Shown here one piece after another: positions 1 through 13,300 of a DNA stretch of 64,000 nucleotides (the stretch's first letter is position 1; each line of letters begins with the position of its first letter). The stretch comes from Larkinella sp965227735 (lineage in GTDB: Bacteria > Bacteroidota > Bacteroidia > Cytophagales > Spirosomataceae). The notes beneath the pieces were generated by a model. The model ran no database searches. It was not told the DNA's origin and saw only the letters and a program-made list of their open reading frames with translations. Both the position numbers and the translations under genes were made by a program. The stretch covers positions 496,001-560,000 of the forward strand of contig NZ_OZ245776.1 in NCBI RefSeq assembly GCF_965227735.1, in the 5' to 3' direction.

Positions 1-23
1 CGGAAACCTTCATTGCCATCCGC

Positions 24-947
24 TTACTGGTATCTGAATTTAGTCGGACTCGGCGTAAAACGAAACATAATTTCGTGAACACTTTTCTGAACGTAGAAAG
101 GGTTTTCGACCTGTTTGCTGCTCAGGGAATAGCCGACGCGAATGCTCTTCGATAGCTCGTACTCTGCCAGGGCCACAATATAGTTCAGCGTCGCAAACTG
201 AGAACTGTTGTTAGCCCGGTAAGATACCCCCAGACCCAGTTTTTCTTCGATCCAGACTCGGGCGTTCAGGTCGATTCCGAGGGGATAGCCGGTTTGCTGG
301 GTCAGTAGAATGGAGGGCAGAAAATCAACCCCTGGGCTTGCAGCAATGCGTCCGCCGAAATTAACGAACAAGGGACGCTGATACCGAATGGCGGCACTCT
401 GACCACCGGCCAGTGAAATCGGGCGGTTCACCAGTTCGGGCATCGACACACCGGCCCAAAACCGTTCGGCTTCGTAATAGACCCCGGCACCAACGCTCGG
501 CATGGCTTTGTTGATTCCCGTGCTACTGGCCGGATCGTAAATGGGAATGACGTTGATTCCGCCCGAAGCGCCAAAAGACAGTTTCGCCATGGACGGCAAC
601 GTGATCCGGTAGGCCAGGCTACCATAAAAACCGGTGGCTGAATAAAGCCCCATCCGGTCATTCAACGCCTGAAAGCCAATGGCCACTTTTCCACCCGACA
701 GCGCGCCGTCGGCTCCGAACGACTGCGTGATGCGGTTGAAACCCTGTCCCTGAAGTCCAAACCACTTCCGTCGAAAAATGGCCGACATCGTCAGATCTTC
801 CCGGCTCCCGGCGTAGGCAGGGTTGATCGTCAGCGGGTTACTCAGATATTGGGCGTAAAGAACTTCGCGTTGCGCCAAAACCGTCTGGCTTCCGGCCGTA
901 ACAAGGGCGATGAGGAGGATTAATTTCAAGACGAGCGGTCGAATCAT
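24..947 (-). CDS. PorP/SprF-family T9SS outer-membrane protein (copy 1)
   Basis: A 307-residue protein with an N-terminal signal peptide ending near AQRE (about residue 26), followed by the family's hallmark: a Gln-Tyr-x-x-Asn-Pro stretch, then NPAYAGSRE and a Trp-containing strand. The rest alternates short amphipathic strands as expected for an outer-membrane beta barrel. Members of the PorP/SprF family help individual T9SS substrates reach or stay at the cell surface. In Flavobacterium johnsoniae, SprF is needed for secretion of the giant adhesin SprB. It is the last gene of a four-gene set on this strand: giant adhesin, PorP/SprF copy 2, OmpA-like protein, then this one, 39 nt after the OmpA gene. 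It is clearly paralogous to the protein at 3392-4381. The start is ATG, with no better alternative upstream. Confidence 0.9.
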   Translation of the reverse strand: MIRPLVLKLILLIALVTAGSQTVLAQREVLYAQYLSNPLTINPAYAGSREDLTMSAIFRRKWFGLQGQGFNRITQSFGADGALSGGKVAIGFQALNDRMGLYSATGFYGSLAYRITLPSMAKLSFGASGGINVIPIYDPASSTGINKAMPSVGAGVYYEAERFWAGVSMPELVNRPISLAGGQSAAIRYQRPLFVNFGGRIAASPGVDFLPSILLTQQTGYPLGIDLNARVWIEEKLGLGVSYRANNSSQFATLNYIVALAEYELSKSIRVGYSLSSKQVENPFYVQKSVHEIMFRFTPSPTKFRYQ

Positions 948-986
948 TCACAGGGCGTGTTGGGTGTACGAAAGTACAAAGTAAAG

Positions 987-3356
987 CTATTCAACCTGAA
1001 GTATCTTAATTTCTGTTCGCCGATTGCGCTGATGTTCGGCTTCCGTACACTTCACGCCGTCTTTGCAAGTATTCAGCAACACGCCTTCGCCGTAGCCGGT
1101 CGCTTTCATTCGGCGGGATGCAATGCCTTTTTTCCGTAAATAGGTCACCGCCCCCATCGCCCGGTTCATCGACAGCGTGATATTATATACTGCCGAACCC
1201 CGGCTATCGGTATGTGACCGCATCTCGATTCGCATCGCCGGGTATTTTTTCATCAAAGCGACCAGCTTATCCATTTCGAGCGCAGCATCCGGCCGAATAT
1301 CCCAATGATCGAGGTCGTAATAGATGTTATCGATTTCAATAATATCACCCTGACGAAACATGGTCAATTCTGTGGTGGCATGGGCAGCGGGAGAAATGCG
1401 GGCTCCGGTGGTACCCATGCAATCTTTCAGGGCCTCAACGATGTATTCACAACCGGGATCGACCAAAAATTCATAGCTGCCATCCGGCCCGGTTACCATT
1501 TCCAGAACCGTGCTGTCGCACAGGTTTCGCAAAATCACTTCGACGCCATCGATGGGCAGCCGTTCCGTATGGGTCAAAATCCGTCCCCGCACCTTCGATT
1601 TCAACGGTTGTTTAGACTGTATTGGAACCGTGTCCAGCGGTATTTCCAGTCGCAGGGGCTGATCGTCGGATAATCCTTTGGTCGAAAACCCCAGCAGGCT
1701 GGACTGATAACCCGTCATGGCTGTAGTGATCCGAAAATCACTTTCCGGGTCCAGGCAAATCCGGATGTTGCCTTCGCTGTCGGTCTGGGTTTGCCGCTTC
1801 CCATCCGGAACGTCTTTCTGATCCAGATCAAGCCGGGTATTTCCGAGGGGCTGTTTGGTCTGATTGTCAAACACATGGATGGTCAATTCACGACAAGCAT
1901 ACAGGGAGCCTTCCCGCTTAAAGCGATAAATATCATCGTCGCTCCCGCCCCGCAACCGGTTGCTGCTGAGATACCCCAACATTCGGGCACCATCCGTGAC
2001 GATACCGAAGTCGTCTTTCGAAGAATTGAGTGGTTCGCCGATGTTCTGCACCGATTTCACCGCCGTTTGGTCGGTCAACTGGGCATAAAAAATATCGAGA
2101 TCGCCCAAACCGGGATGACCGTCGGACGAGAAGTACAAGTTGCCCCGGTCGTCGACAAACGGGAACATTTCGTTTCCTTTGGTGTTGATGTCTTTGCCTA
2201 AATTGAGCGGCTCCGACCATTTTCCGTCCTTTAGGCTGGAGACGTACAAATCCGTTCCCCCAAAACCGCCGGGTCGGTCCGACGCAAAAAACAGCATTTT
2301 ATCGTTCGGGCTCAAAGCCGGATGCCCGGTTGAATAGTCGTCGTTGTTAAAGGGTAATTCCTGCGCTTCTCCCCAGGAACCTTTCTGTTCTTCAGCCACA
2401 TACAGCTTTAGTTTGTTGATCCCGTCGGCGCTCTCGCGGTATTTCCCCTTGTTATAGTTGTTGCGGGTAAAGAATACTTTCGACCCATCTTTCGTAAACG
2501 CCACGGGGCCTTCGTGGTATTTGGTATTCAGTGTCCCCCCAAACCGTTTGGTTTCCGATGAATTCTCCGTTGCGTATGGCCCTGCGGCTCCCGTGCTGAA
2601 ACCCACTGTCCGGCTGTCATTGGCCGTGGGATCGGTATAGTCATCTTCGCCCAGCATTCGCGGATTCTTCGCCCGTTTTTTTCGCTGACTGGCCGACGCC
2701 CCGCCCAGGCTGGCCACGGTTTCACCCTTAAAAGCCGCTTCCGGCATATAATACAGATCCAGGAAAGCCGAATGATCCCAGCTAAAAACGCGCTTCAAGG
2801 CATTTCCCGGCCTTTTGGACGTCACAAAAACCAGCCCTTCCTTGTAATACATCGGGCTAAATTCCGCCTGGGTGGTGTTGATTTCCAGAAATTCTATCTT
2901 ATAATTCCCGGGATTACGGGACAGAATACTAACGTCATGGTAGAGTTTGGAAAACTGTTTTCCCCGCTGGTCATCCTGCTGGAGTTTGCTGTAGCGGTCA
3001 TACATTTCCTGCGACTCCTGGTATTTGCCATTGCTGGCCAATGCCTGTGCGTAGTAAAGGTAACAGGGCACATATTCGTTCTGGTATTGCTTCAGTTGAC
3101 CAATCAGAATCCGGTACACCCGTTCGGCGTTTTGGGTATCCCGAACCTGCCGGTAACTGTAACCCAGTTTCGATAGCGTAGCCAGTCGCACCTCTTCCGA
3201 CAATTCGGAACGGTTCAGCGTTTGCTCATACAGGTCGATGGCCGTACTATAAGACAGATTATCGAATTGGCGATCCGCCTGCCTGAGCAACGCCTGCGCC
3301 CTTACTGACCCGGCAACGCAAGCGACCAGACAACATAGCAGGTAAAAACAGCGCAT
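987..3356 (-). CDS. PorE-like periplasmic protein: TPR, PD40 propeller, carboxypeptidase-regulatory domain, OmpA domain
   Basis: A 789-residue exported protein (signal peptide of about 20 residues ending VRAQ). Domain order read from the sequence: TPR-like helices about 22-135 (repeated YEQ/YRI/YDRYSKL units), a PD40/WD40-like propeller about 170-470 (LSPNDKMLFFASDRPGGFGG, then FVDDRGNLYFSSDG and further blades), one or two regulatory Ig-like modules about 490-670, and an OmpA peptidoglycan-binding domain about 680-789. The OmpA domain keeps HTDSRG and the terminal NRRTEIKI, the region that holds the diaminopimelate-binding Asp and Arg. The same order is known for PorE of the T9SS, which anchors the machine to peptidoglycan. 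This copy sits between two PorP/SprF genes, so it may instead be a substrate-dedicated PorE paralog. No GldK/L/M/N genes are in the window. Confidence 0.85.
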   Translation of the reverse strand: MRCFYLLCCLVACVAGSVRAQALLRQADRQFDNLSYSTAIDLYEQTLNRSELSEEVRLATLSKLGYSYRQVRDTQNAERVYRILIGQLKQYQNEYVPCYLYYAQALASNGKYQESQEMYDRYSKLQQDDQRGKQFSKLYHDVSILSRNPGNYKIEFLEINTTQAEFSPMYYKEGLVFVTSKRPGNALKRVFSWDHSAFLDLYYMPEAAFKGETVASLGGASASQRKKRAKNPRMLGEDDYTDPTANDSRTVGFSTGAAGPYATENSSETKRFGGTLNTKYHEGPVAFTKDGSKVFFTRNNYNKGKYRESADGINKLKLYVAEEQKGSWGEAQELPFNNDDYSTGHPALSPNDKMLFFASDRPGGFGGTDLYVSSLKDGKWSEPLNLGKDINTKGNEMFPFVDDRGNLYFSSDGHPGLGDLDIFYAQLTDQTAVKSVQNIGEPLNSSKDDFGIVTDGARMLGYLSSNRLRGGSDDDIYRFKREGSLYACRELTIHVFDNQTKQPLGNTRLDLDQKDVPDGKRQTQTDSEGNIRICLDPESDFRITTAMTGYQSSLLGFSTKGLSDDQPLRLEIPLDTVPIQSKQPLKSKVRGRILTHTERLPIDGVEVILRNLCDSTVLEMVTGPDGSYEFLVDPGCEYIVEALKDCMGTTGARISPAAHATTELTMFRQGDIIEIDNIYYDLDHWDIRPDAALEMDKLVALMKKYPAMRIEMRSHTDSRGSAVYNITLSMNRAMGAVTYLRKKGIASRRMKATGYGEGVLLNTCKDGVKCTEAEHQRNRRTEIKILQVE

Positions 3357-3391
3357 GGTTTGGGGGAATTTGGCAGCGGTTCCGGTCGGTT

Positions 3392-4381
3392 CTAGAAATA
3401 CCGGGGCGTTAAAATTTTGTTTTTACCAAAGCCGAGTTCATACCGAATCATGATTTCGTGGGAAGGCAGCTTGAAGGTTTTCAGTTTATTCAGCATCTGA
3501 TCATACGCGTAGCCCAGACGCAACTGGTCTGACAATTGCACTTCGACAATACCGACAATCGCATCCTGATTATAGACTTCGCCCTTGTCCAGGGCACTTT
3601 CGTAGCTGTTAAACTGATTCCGGCGGTAGGACGTACCAATAGAAATGCGATCTGCAATCCAGAGGTTCAGGTTTCCGTCGATGCCCAGGGGAGCGCCTTC
3701 CACGTATTTCACCAGGGTGGAAGGCTTCAATTTCAATACCGGACTCAGGCGAACGACAAAACCGGCCACGGCGTAGGCATGACGACGCTGCGTGGCTTTT
3801 TGTAAGCCAGAATTATAATCCGTCAGTCGGTTTTTAATCAACTGCGGTACCGAAACGCCAATGTACGATTTGTCATTGCTCAGGTAAATACCGGTACCAA
3901 AGTTGGGTAGAATTTTAGAGATGTTCTGGGCAAAAGCCGGATCATCTCCCCGATCGGTTACGACTTTAGAAAGATCCGCCTGAAAGCTGCTCGCGCCCGC
4001 CTGAATTCCCAGCCCCAGGGTTGAACGGCTCCCCACTTTGATCCGAAATGCGTACGAGGCATAGGCACCGGTGGTGCTGTATTCGCCAATCCGATCGTTG
4101 AACAATTGCAAACCCAGGCCAATCCGCTCCCGGTTGACAGGCATATCGATGGTGAAGGTGGTGGTCTGCGGGGCACCTTCAATACCACCCCACTGGTTCC
4201 GATACAACGCGGTCATACTCAACACATCGCGGCTCCCGGCATAGGCGGGGTTCATGGCCATCATGTTGAACATATACTGCGAAAACATGTGGTCCTGCTG
4301 TGCCTGAACCTGGCTACCACCGGCTATACCAACCAGCAGTAGTGTTACTTTTCCGAGCTTTCTGGTAAAATTGCGTATCAT
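3392..4381 (-). CDS. PorP/SprF-family T9SS outer-membrane protein (copy 2)
   Basis: A 329-residue protein with signal peptide (cleavage about residue 27, after VQAQ), then QDHMFSQYMFNMMAMNPAYA, the typical N-terminal signature of PorP/SprF. The remainder is a predicted beta barrel, ending in a basic C-terminus. It starts only 5 nt after the stop codon of the giant repeat protein, so the two are almost certainly translated from one message. This matches the sprB-sprF arrangement of F. johnsoniae, where the SprF protein is required for SprB export. By position this is the best candidate for the adhesin's dedicated partner; copy 1 at 24-947 may serve the same substrate or another one. Confidence 0.9.
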   Translation of the reverse strand: MIRNFTRKLGKVTLLLVGIAGGSQVQAQQDHMFSQYMFNMMAMNPAYAGSRDVLSMTALYRNQWGGIEGAPQTTTFTIDMPVNRERIGLGLQLFNDRIGEYSTTGAYASYAFRIKVGSRSTLGLGIQAGASSFQADLSKVVTDRGDDPAFAQNISKILPNFGTGIYLSNDKSYIGVSVPQLIKNRLTDYNSGLQKATQRRHAYAVAGFVVRLSPVLKLKPSTLVKYVEGAPLGIDGNLNLWIADRISIGTSYRRNQFNSYESALDKGEVYNQDAIVGIVEVQLSDQLRLGYAYDQMLNKLKTFKLPSHEIMIRYELGFGKNKILTPRYF

Positions 4382-4386
4382 TGTTT

Positions 4387-7300
4387 TTAGCGATTAATCG
4401 TCATGTATCGTATAAACTTGCGGCCATCGCTCAACTCAACGATGTAGAAATAAGTACCATCCGGTAATCCTTTGGAACTTGAGCCAATCCGCACCCCGGT
4501 ATTGGTCGATCCGTCCCAGTCGTTCTTGTAATCGTGGTTCCGATACACCGTGTTCCCCCAGCGGTTGAACACTTCCAGTATAACCGTGGCTCCACCCGTA
4601 TTTCGGATGACAAACAGGTCATTGATGTTATCTCCGTTGGGCGAGAATCCTTCCGGAATCATCACTTCGTTGGTATTCGGATTGAAAGTCAAGGGCGTTG
4701 CCACACGCTCATCGGCCTCCGTCGGATCATTATTTCCATTCAAATCCGGTTCAAAACCATCGGTCGAAGTGTCGCTGACGGTATCGGCTCCCGCCATGGC
4801 TTTCGCATACACGGTGTTGAGATACGGTGTTGTCCGGCCGTCGGTTTTCACATTCAGCGTCAGCAACAGGGTGTCGCTCTTCCCAGCCGCCAGGTTGCTT
4901 CCTGACGCCAAAAGGGTAGCGTCAGCATCGCCGTTGAAACTGCTGTTACTTTGCAAACCGCTTCCCGCTGAAATAACCGGTGTACCAACCACGCTGTAGG
5001 TAGCTCCGGTGGTGGCATTGAACACCTCCGACAGTTGATCGCTCACCTGCACGTCCGTGAAGTCCGTCGATCCGTAGTTCTTCACAATAATCTGGTACGT
5101 CACGTTATAGCTGCCATCGGTTTGCCGCGTCGTGTCCTTCACGGCCATCGCTACCCCAATATTCGGTGTCACCGGCAAGCCGAGCAGGGTCACGGCGGTT
5201 GGCGTGTTGTTATTTCTCGGATCAAGGTCATTGTCCGGATCAGCATTGGAACCAGCCGTCGAGGTGTCGGTCAGCATCGTACTGCCATTGAGCGTAACCG
5301 CATTGGCAATGGCGCTATTGTGGTAGATATTTTTGGGGCTGTTGCGGACATCGACCCGTACGGTCAGGTTGACACTGCGGGAAGCTCCTCTCGGCAACGT
5401 ACTCAGGGAGTCGACCAGCAGGTGGGTCAACATTCCTTGTCCCGTATACGTCGAGTCCACTGTCAGACCAGCCTCTGCCGTCAGGGTTGGCTTGCCGGGA
5501 CCGATCAAAACATCGTTGCCGAAGGTTTCGGTCAGGTTGTCGACGACCTGAACATTCTTCAGATCATCCGAGCCGAGGTTCGTCAGCTTAATGGTATAGG
5601 TGACGTTGTAGACTCCCGATCCCAAATCTTCCAGTTTGCTGACCGATTTGGCTACGCCCAGCAGCGAAGGCGGCAGATCGAACCGGAATCCGGTAGGCAC
5701 GCTTCCAATGGGTGCCGGGTTAAACCCGTTGTTCGACAAATCCGTCACGAGAGAATCCGCATGAACACCTGACCCAACGACCTGCGTATAGAACGGCCCC
5801 ATCTCACCGGTGGGCTTAACATTGATCGTCACCAGAACCGTGTCGGAAGCACCAGCCGCCAGGCTGCTATGGGCGCCATCCAGGAGTGATGACAAATCAC
5901 TGCCGTTGTAATTGACGTTCGGTTTCAGCGTGCTTCCGGCACCAACCACCGGCGGACTCACCACACTGTAGGAAACCGGGGCAGTAAAGCCAGACACCAG
6001 ACTATCAGCCAGTTGCACCTGTTTCAGGTCAACCGTACCGTAATTTTTAACGGTTACTTTCAGTGTGACGTTATAACTGCTGTCGGCTTGCTGAACGATG
6101 TTCGTTACGGCCAGGGCAACACCGATCGGCGACGGTGGTGCCGAGTCAAATTTACCCGGAGTCGATTCGCTGTTGTTATTCGGGTTGCCGTCATGGTCAG
6201 GATCGGCGCTGGCTCCGTTTGTCGAAGCGTCGTTGACCTCCAGGTCGTTGAGCTTCGCCAACAAGTAGGCTTTGTTCAGGAACGTTTTCGTCAGGCTGCC
6301 ATCCGGGTGAAGCCGGACATTAACCTTCAACAGAATATGCTCCGTTGCCCCGGCCTTGACGACACTTCCGCTGTTCAGAAGTTGCGTATTTCCAACCCAG
6401 CCCGAATAGCCTAAGTTCAATTTGAGCGACGAAGCCGGATCGACGGAGGCCGCGACGGATTCGATGACATGAGGATCGAAGACCGACTGAACGTCATCCG
6501 TTACCTGAACCTGCGTGGCATCCTGATCACTGTAGTTGGTGATGGCCAGGTCGTAGGTAAACTCAAACAAAGTCTCCTCTTTCTGTTGAACACCTTTGAG
6601 TGCTTTCGCCAGCCCCACCTTCATCGACAGCGTCGGTGTAGAGTCCTCAATGGTAATGGAGGCTTTATTATTGGCCAGATTCGGATCCAACTGGTCGAGG
6701 TACGTAATTTCTACCAGATTGGCAATCGGCCCTTTGGTCAGAACGCGAACGGAATAGTAGTACGTGATTTCTTCATTCGCCGAAAGAACCGGAATCCAGG
6801 CCCCGAGGTGGCCGTGGGCATCAACCACCAGATTACCCGGCGATACCAGTTCCAGGCCAGTCGGCAGAATAATCCGGATGTCGCTGTGCGTGGCCGGACA
6901 TGCTCCTTTGTTGCCCAGTTTGACGGCAAACGTCACCACCTCGCCTACTTTAGGATGCTCCTTGTCGACCGTGTAGGTAACGTATAGATCGGACCGGCAA
7001 GTGTCTGTCGTGCAGTCAAAGATGGCCACATCGATCATGGTCGACGCACTGTAACAGCCTGCATTGCTGCGCTCGAAAGCATAGAACACCCCGCGACCGA
7101 CCGAATCCGGGCGCATCACAACCGGTGAGGACGGATCATCCGCAATGTGGAATTCGAACTCACCACCGGGCGTAAATGGTTCGTTTTCAACCAGTTTAAC
7201 CAGATCCACGGTGGATCCCGGACACGTATTCCGGGCCATCATCGGCGCAATCGGCGATTCGATCGGTGCTTTAACCGTTACCGCCACCCCTTCGGAAGAG

Positions 7301-10300
7301 ATTGACGTGCAGCCCTTGCTATCGACCAACTGGACGGAGTAGGTACCACTGGCTTTTACGAAAATACTTTGCGTTGTCGCCATCGTATTCCAGCTGTATT
7401 TATACCCGTCGGGCAAAGCACGTAAAAAGACGGAATCTCCGTGGCACACGACCGCGTTCACAGGCTCAATGGTTGGCTGAACTTTTAGTCCTTCAATCGT
7501 CAGTTTCAGTGATGACTGGGCCGCCTTACAGGAACCGGTTCCATCGGGGTCGTTCGTGGTGAACGTCAGGTTAACAAACCCGGCATTGACGTCTGCCAGA
7601 GACGGTTTATAGGTTGCGTCCAGTAAAGAAGCGTTGTCAAACGTACCCGTCCCGCTGCTGGTCCAAACCGCGCTGGTAGCAGCCCCGCCAATAACGCCAT
7701 TCAGCTTGTATTCTTTGGCGGAACAGATGGTTGCATCCGGACCTGCCGATGCCGTAGCCGGATTGGTCTTACAAAGATCAACGTCGTTGCAATTGATAAT
7801 CACCACCATAACCGGACTTGCCACACTGTAGCACCCGGTTGTCGTTTTCTCGACAACATAATAGGTGCCGGCCTCAACCGACTTCGGATTCGATACCCTA
7901 CTGGCCTGATCGGATGTAGCACTGGTATAGAACTCAAATACGCTTCCTGCGAGCGACACCGAACTGCTGGTGGCTTTCGTTAAATCGGCCGTAGCAAAGG
8001 GGCATTGGTTCGTTAGGTTAATGACCTGCGGTTTTGCCACTTTCGGGTTGACCGAAACTGCCACCTCATTCGATTTCCCGCTTTTGCAGGCATTCGATGT
8101 CGTACAGATAGCCGAGTAGGTAGCCGATGCTTCGGGAGTAAGGAGTAGTACAGAACCGACCTGATTATTAGACCAGACTACCGTTCCATCCGGACAACCG
8201 GCAGCGGTCAGCGTTACGGCCTCGCCAAAGCATACATTTGTCGTGCTGGCTGTAATGGTTGGCGAAACCGGAGCACCTACTTTTACCGTACTCAGCGGTG
8301 ATTTTTCACTCACACAACTGCCCAGCGAACACGTCACCCAGTAGTTGGTTGTCGTTTCCGGCTGAATATCGATGCTGATTCCCGTTCCGCCCGTCGACCA
8401 GGTTACCGTACCAACACAACCAACGGCGGTCAATTTCGCGCTTTCTCCCGGACAGAGGGTTTCCCTATTGGTAGCAATAGTTGGCGGATTGAGCGTGACG
8501 ACCGATACACTAATGGCATTTGAAACCACACTTTTACATTCCTCATTCACTTGACAGATGGCGGTGAAGGGGCGGTTTCCGGTAATATTATTGATGGTTA
8601 TGCTGTTCCCCGTTTCACCATTCGACCAGATAACCGTACCATTCGTACACCCGGTAGCCGTCAGCGTGACGGAACCACCGTAGCAAACTGCGGGCGTCGA
8701 CGCGGAAATCTGCGGAACCGGAACGTCGCACTCCCCTTTAATTTTAACAATGACCGGAGTTGGTTCGCTCAAACAACTCTTGATCTTGCAGTGGGCGTAA
8801 TAACTGGTCGTTGTCGTAGGATTCACTTCGATGCTGCTACCCGTCGCCCCTGTCGACCAGATAATCTGACCACCGGCGCAACCGGTAGCGGATAATACAA
8901 CCGTTTCGCCCGGTTCGATATCCGTTTTAGAAGCCCAGACGACCGGAGAAGCGGGCGTGTTGACGACCACGGTGTAAGCTTCGGAAGGAGGACTCGTGCA
9001 GGGATGGTTCTGGCAAACTACCGTGTAAACCGTTGTCTCGGTCGGAGAAACCAGAATGCTGGTGGTCGTTGCGCCATTCGACCAAAGGGGAACTCCGCTG
9101 CAACCTTCAACGGTCAAACGGATTTCGTCGCCGGGACAAATGTGTCCATCCGTACATTTACAAACCCGGATGGTTGGTTTGGCGGGGGTATTGACCTGCA
9201 CCGTCACTTTCGCGGGCGTTCCATTACAACCGGTATTCATTTTACAGGCCGCATAATATTCGGTTGTCTGCGCTGGATTCACCACCAGGCTGTTACCCGT
9301 CGCATTCGTCGACCAGATTACCGTTCCGCCCTCACAACCCGAGGCTGTCAATGTAACCGGCTGACCCTGGCAAATGAGCGTTGCAGATGCCGTAACCGTT
9401 GGCGTTGGCGCATTGCTGTTGGTAACATTGATCGTGATCGCATTTGACGCGACACTGCTGCAAGTGTATTCTTTACACTGAGCGGTGTAGTTGGTGGTCG
9501 CTCCCGGCATCAACGTAAGGCTATTGCCCGTCGAACCATTTGACCAAACAACCTGTCCACCCCGACAACCTTCTGCCGTCAGGGTAACGACTTCACCCGC
9601 ACAGATCAGTGTCTTGTCAGACTTGATAATGGGAGCCGCCGGATTGACAACCGTCACCGAAAGGGGCTGAGACGGATCGCTCGAACAATTTCCTACTTTG
9701 CAGGTAGCCCGATACGTTACATTACTGGTTGGTATGACGCTGACACTGGAACCGGTTGCATTGTGAGACCAGATTACCGTACCTGAGCATCCCATGGCGG
9801 TCAATTGTACCGAACCGCCCAGACAAACCACGTCAGCGCTGATGTCGACCTGCGGAGGCTGTGGTTTCACAACTGTAATGGTATAGACATCCGATACCTG
9901 ACTGATACAGGAACCCTGCTTACAGACCACCGTGTAGGAAGTGGTTTCATTGGGTGCCACAGCAATCGTTCCTGTTGTCTCACCCGTCGACCACATCGGA
10001 ATACCGCTACAACCTGAAACCGACAGGATTGTGTTTTCTCCTGGACATACAGTATTGATACTGCTGCTTATGTGCGGTCTCGGCATTGGCCCTGTTCGGA
10101 TCGTTATGCCCGGCGAGGGTCCGCTGATGCAATTGTGAATGCGGCAATTGGCGTAATAGGTCGTTGGCCCATCCGGCGTAACGGTTAGCACCGATCCGGT
10201 AGCTCCTGTTGACCAGATTACTTTCCCTTCACAGCCGGTTGCGGTCAGACTCACTGTTCCTCCGACACAAACATCAACCGCATTGGCCGTAATCGTTGGT

Positions 10301-13300
10301 GGTTGGGGGTCAGAAACCCGGATTACAATCGCTTTAGAAGGACCACTGATGCAGTTGGGCAATTTACACTGAGCGGTGTAGGTCGTTGATGTAAAGGGAG
10401 ATACAATAAGACTTTGTCCCGTAGCCCCTGTCGACCAAATAATAATTCCGGCACAATCAGATGCGTGCAACTCAACGGCATCGCCCGGACAAATATCCGT
10501 AGTCGTACACGTGATGGTCGGAGTTGGTGCTACGCAGGTTGTACACTCAACTCCGGTTATGGTTACACTTTCCGATGCCGGACTTTGGCAGCCATTTATG
10601 GTTTGTGTTACGGTATAAACCTGACTCCCGACAACCGACGGAGTAACGGTTACTACAGAACCCGTTGACGACGACAACCCGGAGCCTGTCCACTGGAAGC
10701 TAGTCCCGTTAACACCGGTGGCCGTTAGGGTTACGGATCCACCCAAACAAGTGGTTACCGAGGGCGAAACCGATATCTGCGGTTTTTCCGGTAGGTCTGG
10801 ATTCACCACCACCGTGACGGTTCTGGTCACACTGCACCCCGCTCCGTCGGTGATCACCACCGTATACGTACTGGTCGTCGTCAGGTTCGACACGCTCACA
10901 CTGCTGCCGCTGCCCAAGCCGCCACTCCAGGCATAGCTCACACTGCCGGTTTGACCCGTGGCCGAAGCCGTCAGTACCACACTGCCCCCCGAACACACTG
11001 CCGTCTGAGAGGACACGACCGTACCCGACAGACTACAGGGGGGTGTGGGACACGTCCCTACTACCACCGGGGTGCTGCCCACCGCCGTACAACCACTGCC
11101 GCTGGTTACCGTCACGCTGTAAGTGCCACCGTGGGCACTCGTCGCATTGGCGATCACCGGGTTCTGCTGAGTGCTGCTATAACCGTTGGGGCCTTTCCAA
11201 ACGTAGGAAACACCACCCGAGGCCGTTAGACTCAGCGAGGCCACCGTCCCCACGCAGGTAGTGGACGAAGAAGCCGATACCACCGGCAAAGGATTCACCA
11301 CCACCGTGACGGTTTTAGTTACACTGCAACCCGCTCCGTCGGTGATCACCACCGTATAGGTGCTGGTCGTCGTCAGGTTCGACACCGTCACACTGCTGCC
11401 GCTGCCTAAACCACCACTCCAGGCATAACTCACCGAGCCGGTTTGACCCGTGGCACTGGCCATCAGCACCACACTGCCCCCCGAACACACTGCCGTCTGC
11501 GAGGACACGACTGTCCCCGACAGACTGCAGGGCACTGTCGAACAACTGCCCACCACCACCGGGGTGCTGCCCACCGCCGTACAACCACTGCCGCTGGTCA
11601 CCGTCACACTGTAAGTGCCATTGTGGGCACCCGTCGCATTGGCGATCACCGGGTTCTGCTGAGTGCTACTGTAGCCGTTGGGGCCTTTCCAAACGTAGGA
11701 AACACCGCCCGAGGCCGTTAGGCTCAGCGACACCTGCACCGAATTGTTCACGCAGCCCGTCGTAGATGAGACCTGGCTCACCACCGGCAAAGGATTCACC
11801 ACCACCGTGACGGTTCTGGTTACACTGCACCCCGAACCGTCGGTGATCACCACGGTATACGTGCTGGTCGTCGTCAGGTTCGACACGCTCACACTGCTGC
11901 CACTGCCCAAACCGCCACTCCAGGCATAGCTCACCGAGCCGGTTTGACCCGTAGCACTGGCCGTCAGCACCACACTGCCCCCCGAACACACTGCCGTCTG
12001 CGAGGACACAACCGTTCCCGACAAACTGCAGGGGGGATTGGGACACGTCCCTACCACCACCGGGGTGCTGCCCACCGCCGTACAACCGCTGCCGCTGGTC
12101 ACCGTCACACTGTAGGTGCCATTGTGGGCACCCGTCGCATTATTGATCACCGGGTTCTGCTGAGTGCTGCTATAACCGTTGGGGCCTTTCCAAACGTAGG
12201 AAACACCGCCCGAGGCCGTTAGGCTCAGCGAGGCCACCGTCCCCACGCAGGTGGTGGACGAAGAAGCCGATACCACCGGCAAAGGATTCACCACCACCGT
12301 GACGGTTCTGGTTACACTGCAACCCGAACCGTCGGTGATCACCACTGTATACGTACTGGTCGTCGTCAGGTTCGACACGCTCACACTGCTGCCGCTGCCC
12401 AAGCCGCCACTCCAGGCATAGCTCACACTGCCGGTTTGACCCGTGGCCGAAGCCGTCAGTACCACACTTCCCCCCGAACACACTGCCGTCTGAGAGGACA
12501 CGACCGTACCCGACAGACTACAGGGCACTGTCGAACAACTGCCCACCACCACCGGGGTGCTGCCCACCGCCGTACAACCACTGCCGCTGGTCACCGTCAC
12601 GCTGTAGGTGCCATTGTGGGCACCCGTCGCATTGGCAATCACCGGGTTCTGCTGAGTGCTACTGTAGCCGTTGGGGCCGCGCCAAACGTAGGAAACACCG
12701 CCCGAGGCCGTTAGGCTCAGCGAGGCCACCGTCCCCACGCAGGTAGTGGACGAAGAAGCCGATACCACCGGCAAAGGATTCACGGTGACGGTCACCGTCC
12801 GGGTGATACTGCACCCCGAACCGTCGGTGATCACCACCGTATACGTGCTGGTCGTCGTCAGGTTCGACACGCTCACACTGCTGCCGCTGCCCAAGCCGCC
12901 ACTCCATTGATAACTTACACTCCCTACCGCATTGCTGGCACTGGCCGTCAGCACCACACTGCCCCCCGAACACACTGCCGTCTGGGAGGACACGACCGTG
13001 CCCGACAGACTACAGGGGGGTGTGGGACACGTGCCTACCACCACCGGGGTGCTGCCCACCGCCGTACAACCACTGCCGCTGGTCACCGTCACGCTGTAGG
13101 TGCCACTGTGGGCACCCGTCGCATTGGCAATCACCGGGTTCTGCTGAGTACTCGAATAACCATTGGGGCCGCGCCACAGATACGACACCCCGCCCGAGGC
13201 CGTTAACGACAGCGACACCTGCACCGAATTGTTCACGCAGTTCGTCGTAGACGAGACCTGGCTCACCACCGGCAAAGGATTCACGGTGACGGTCACCGTC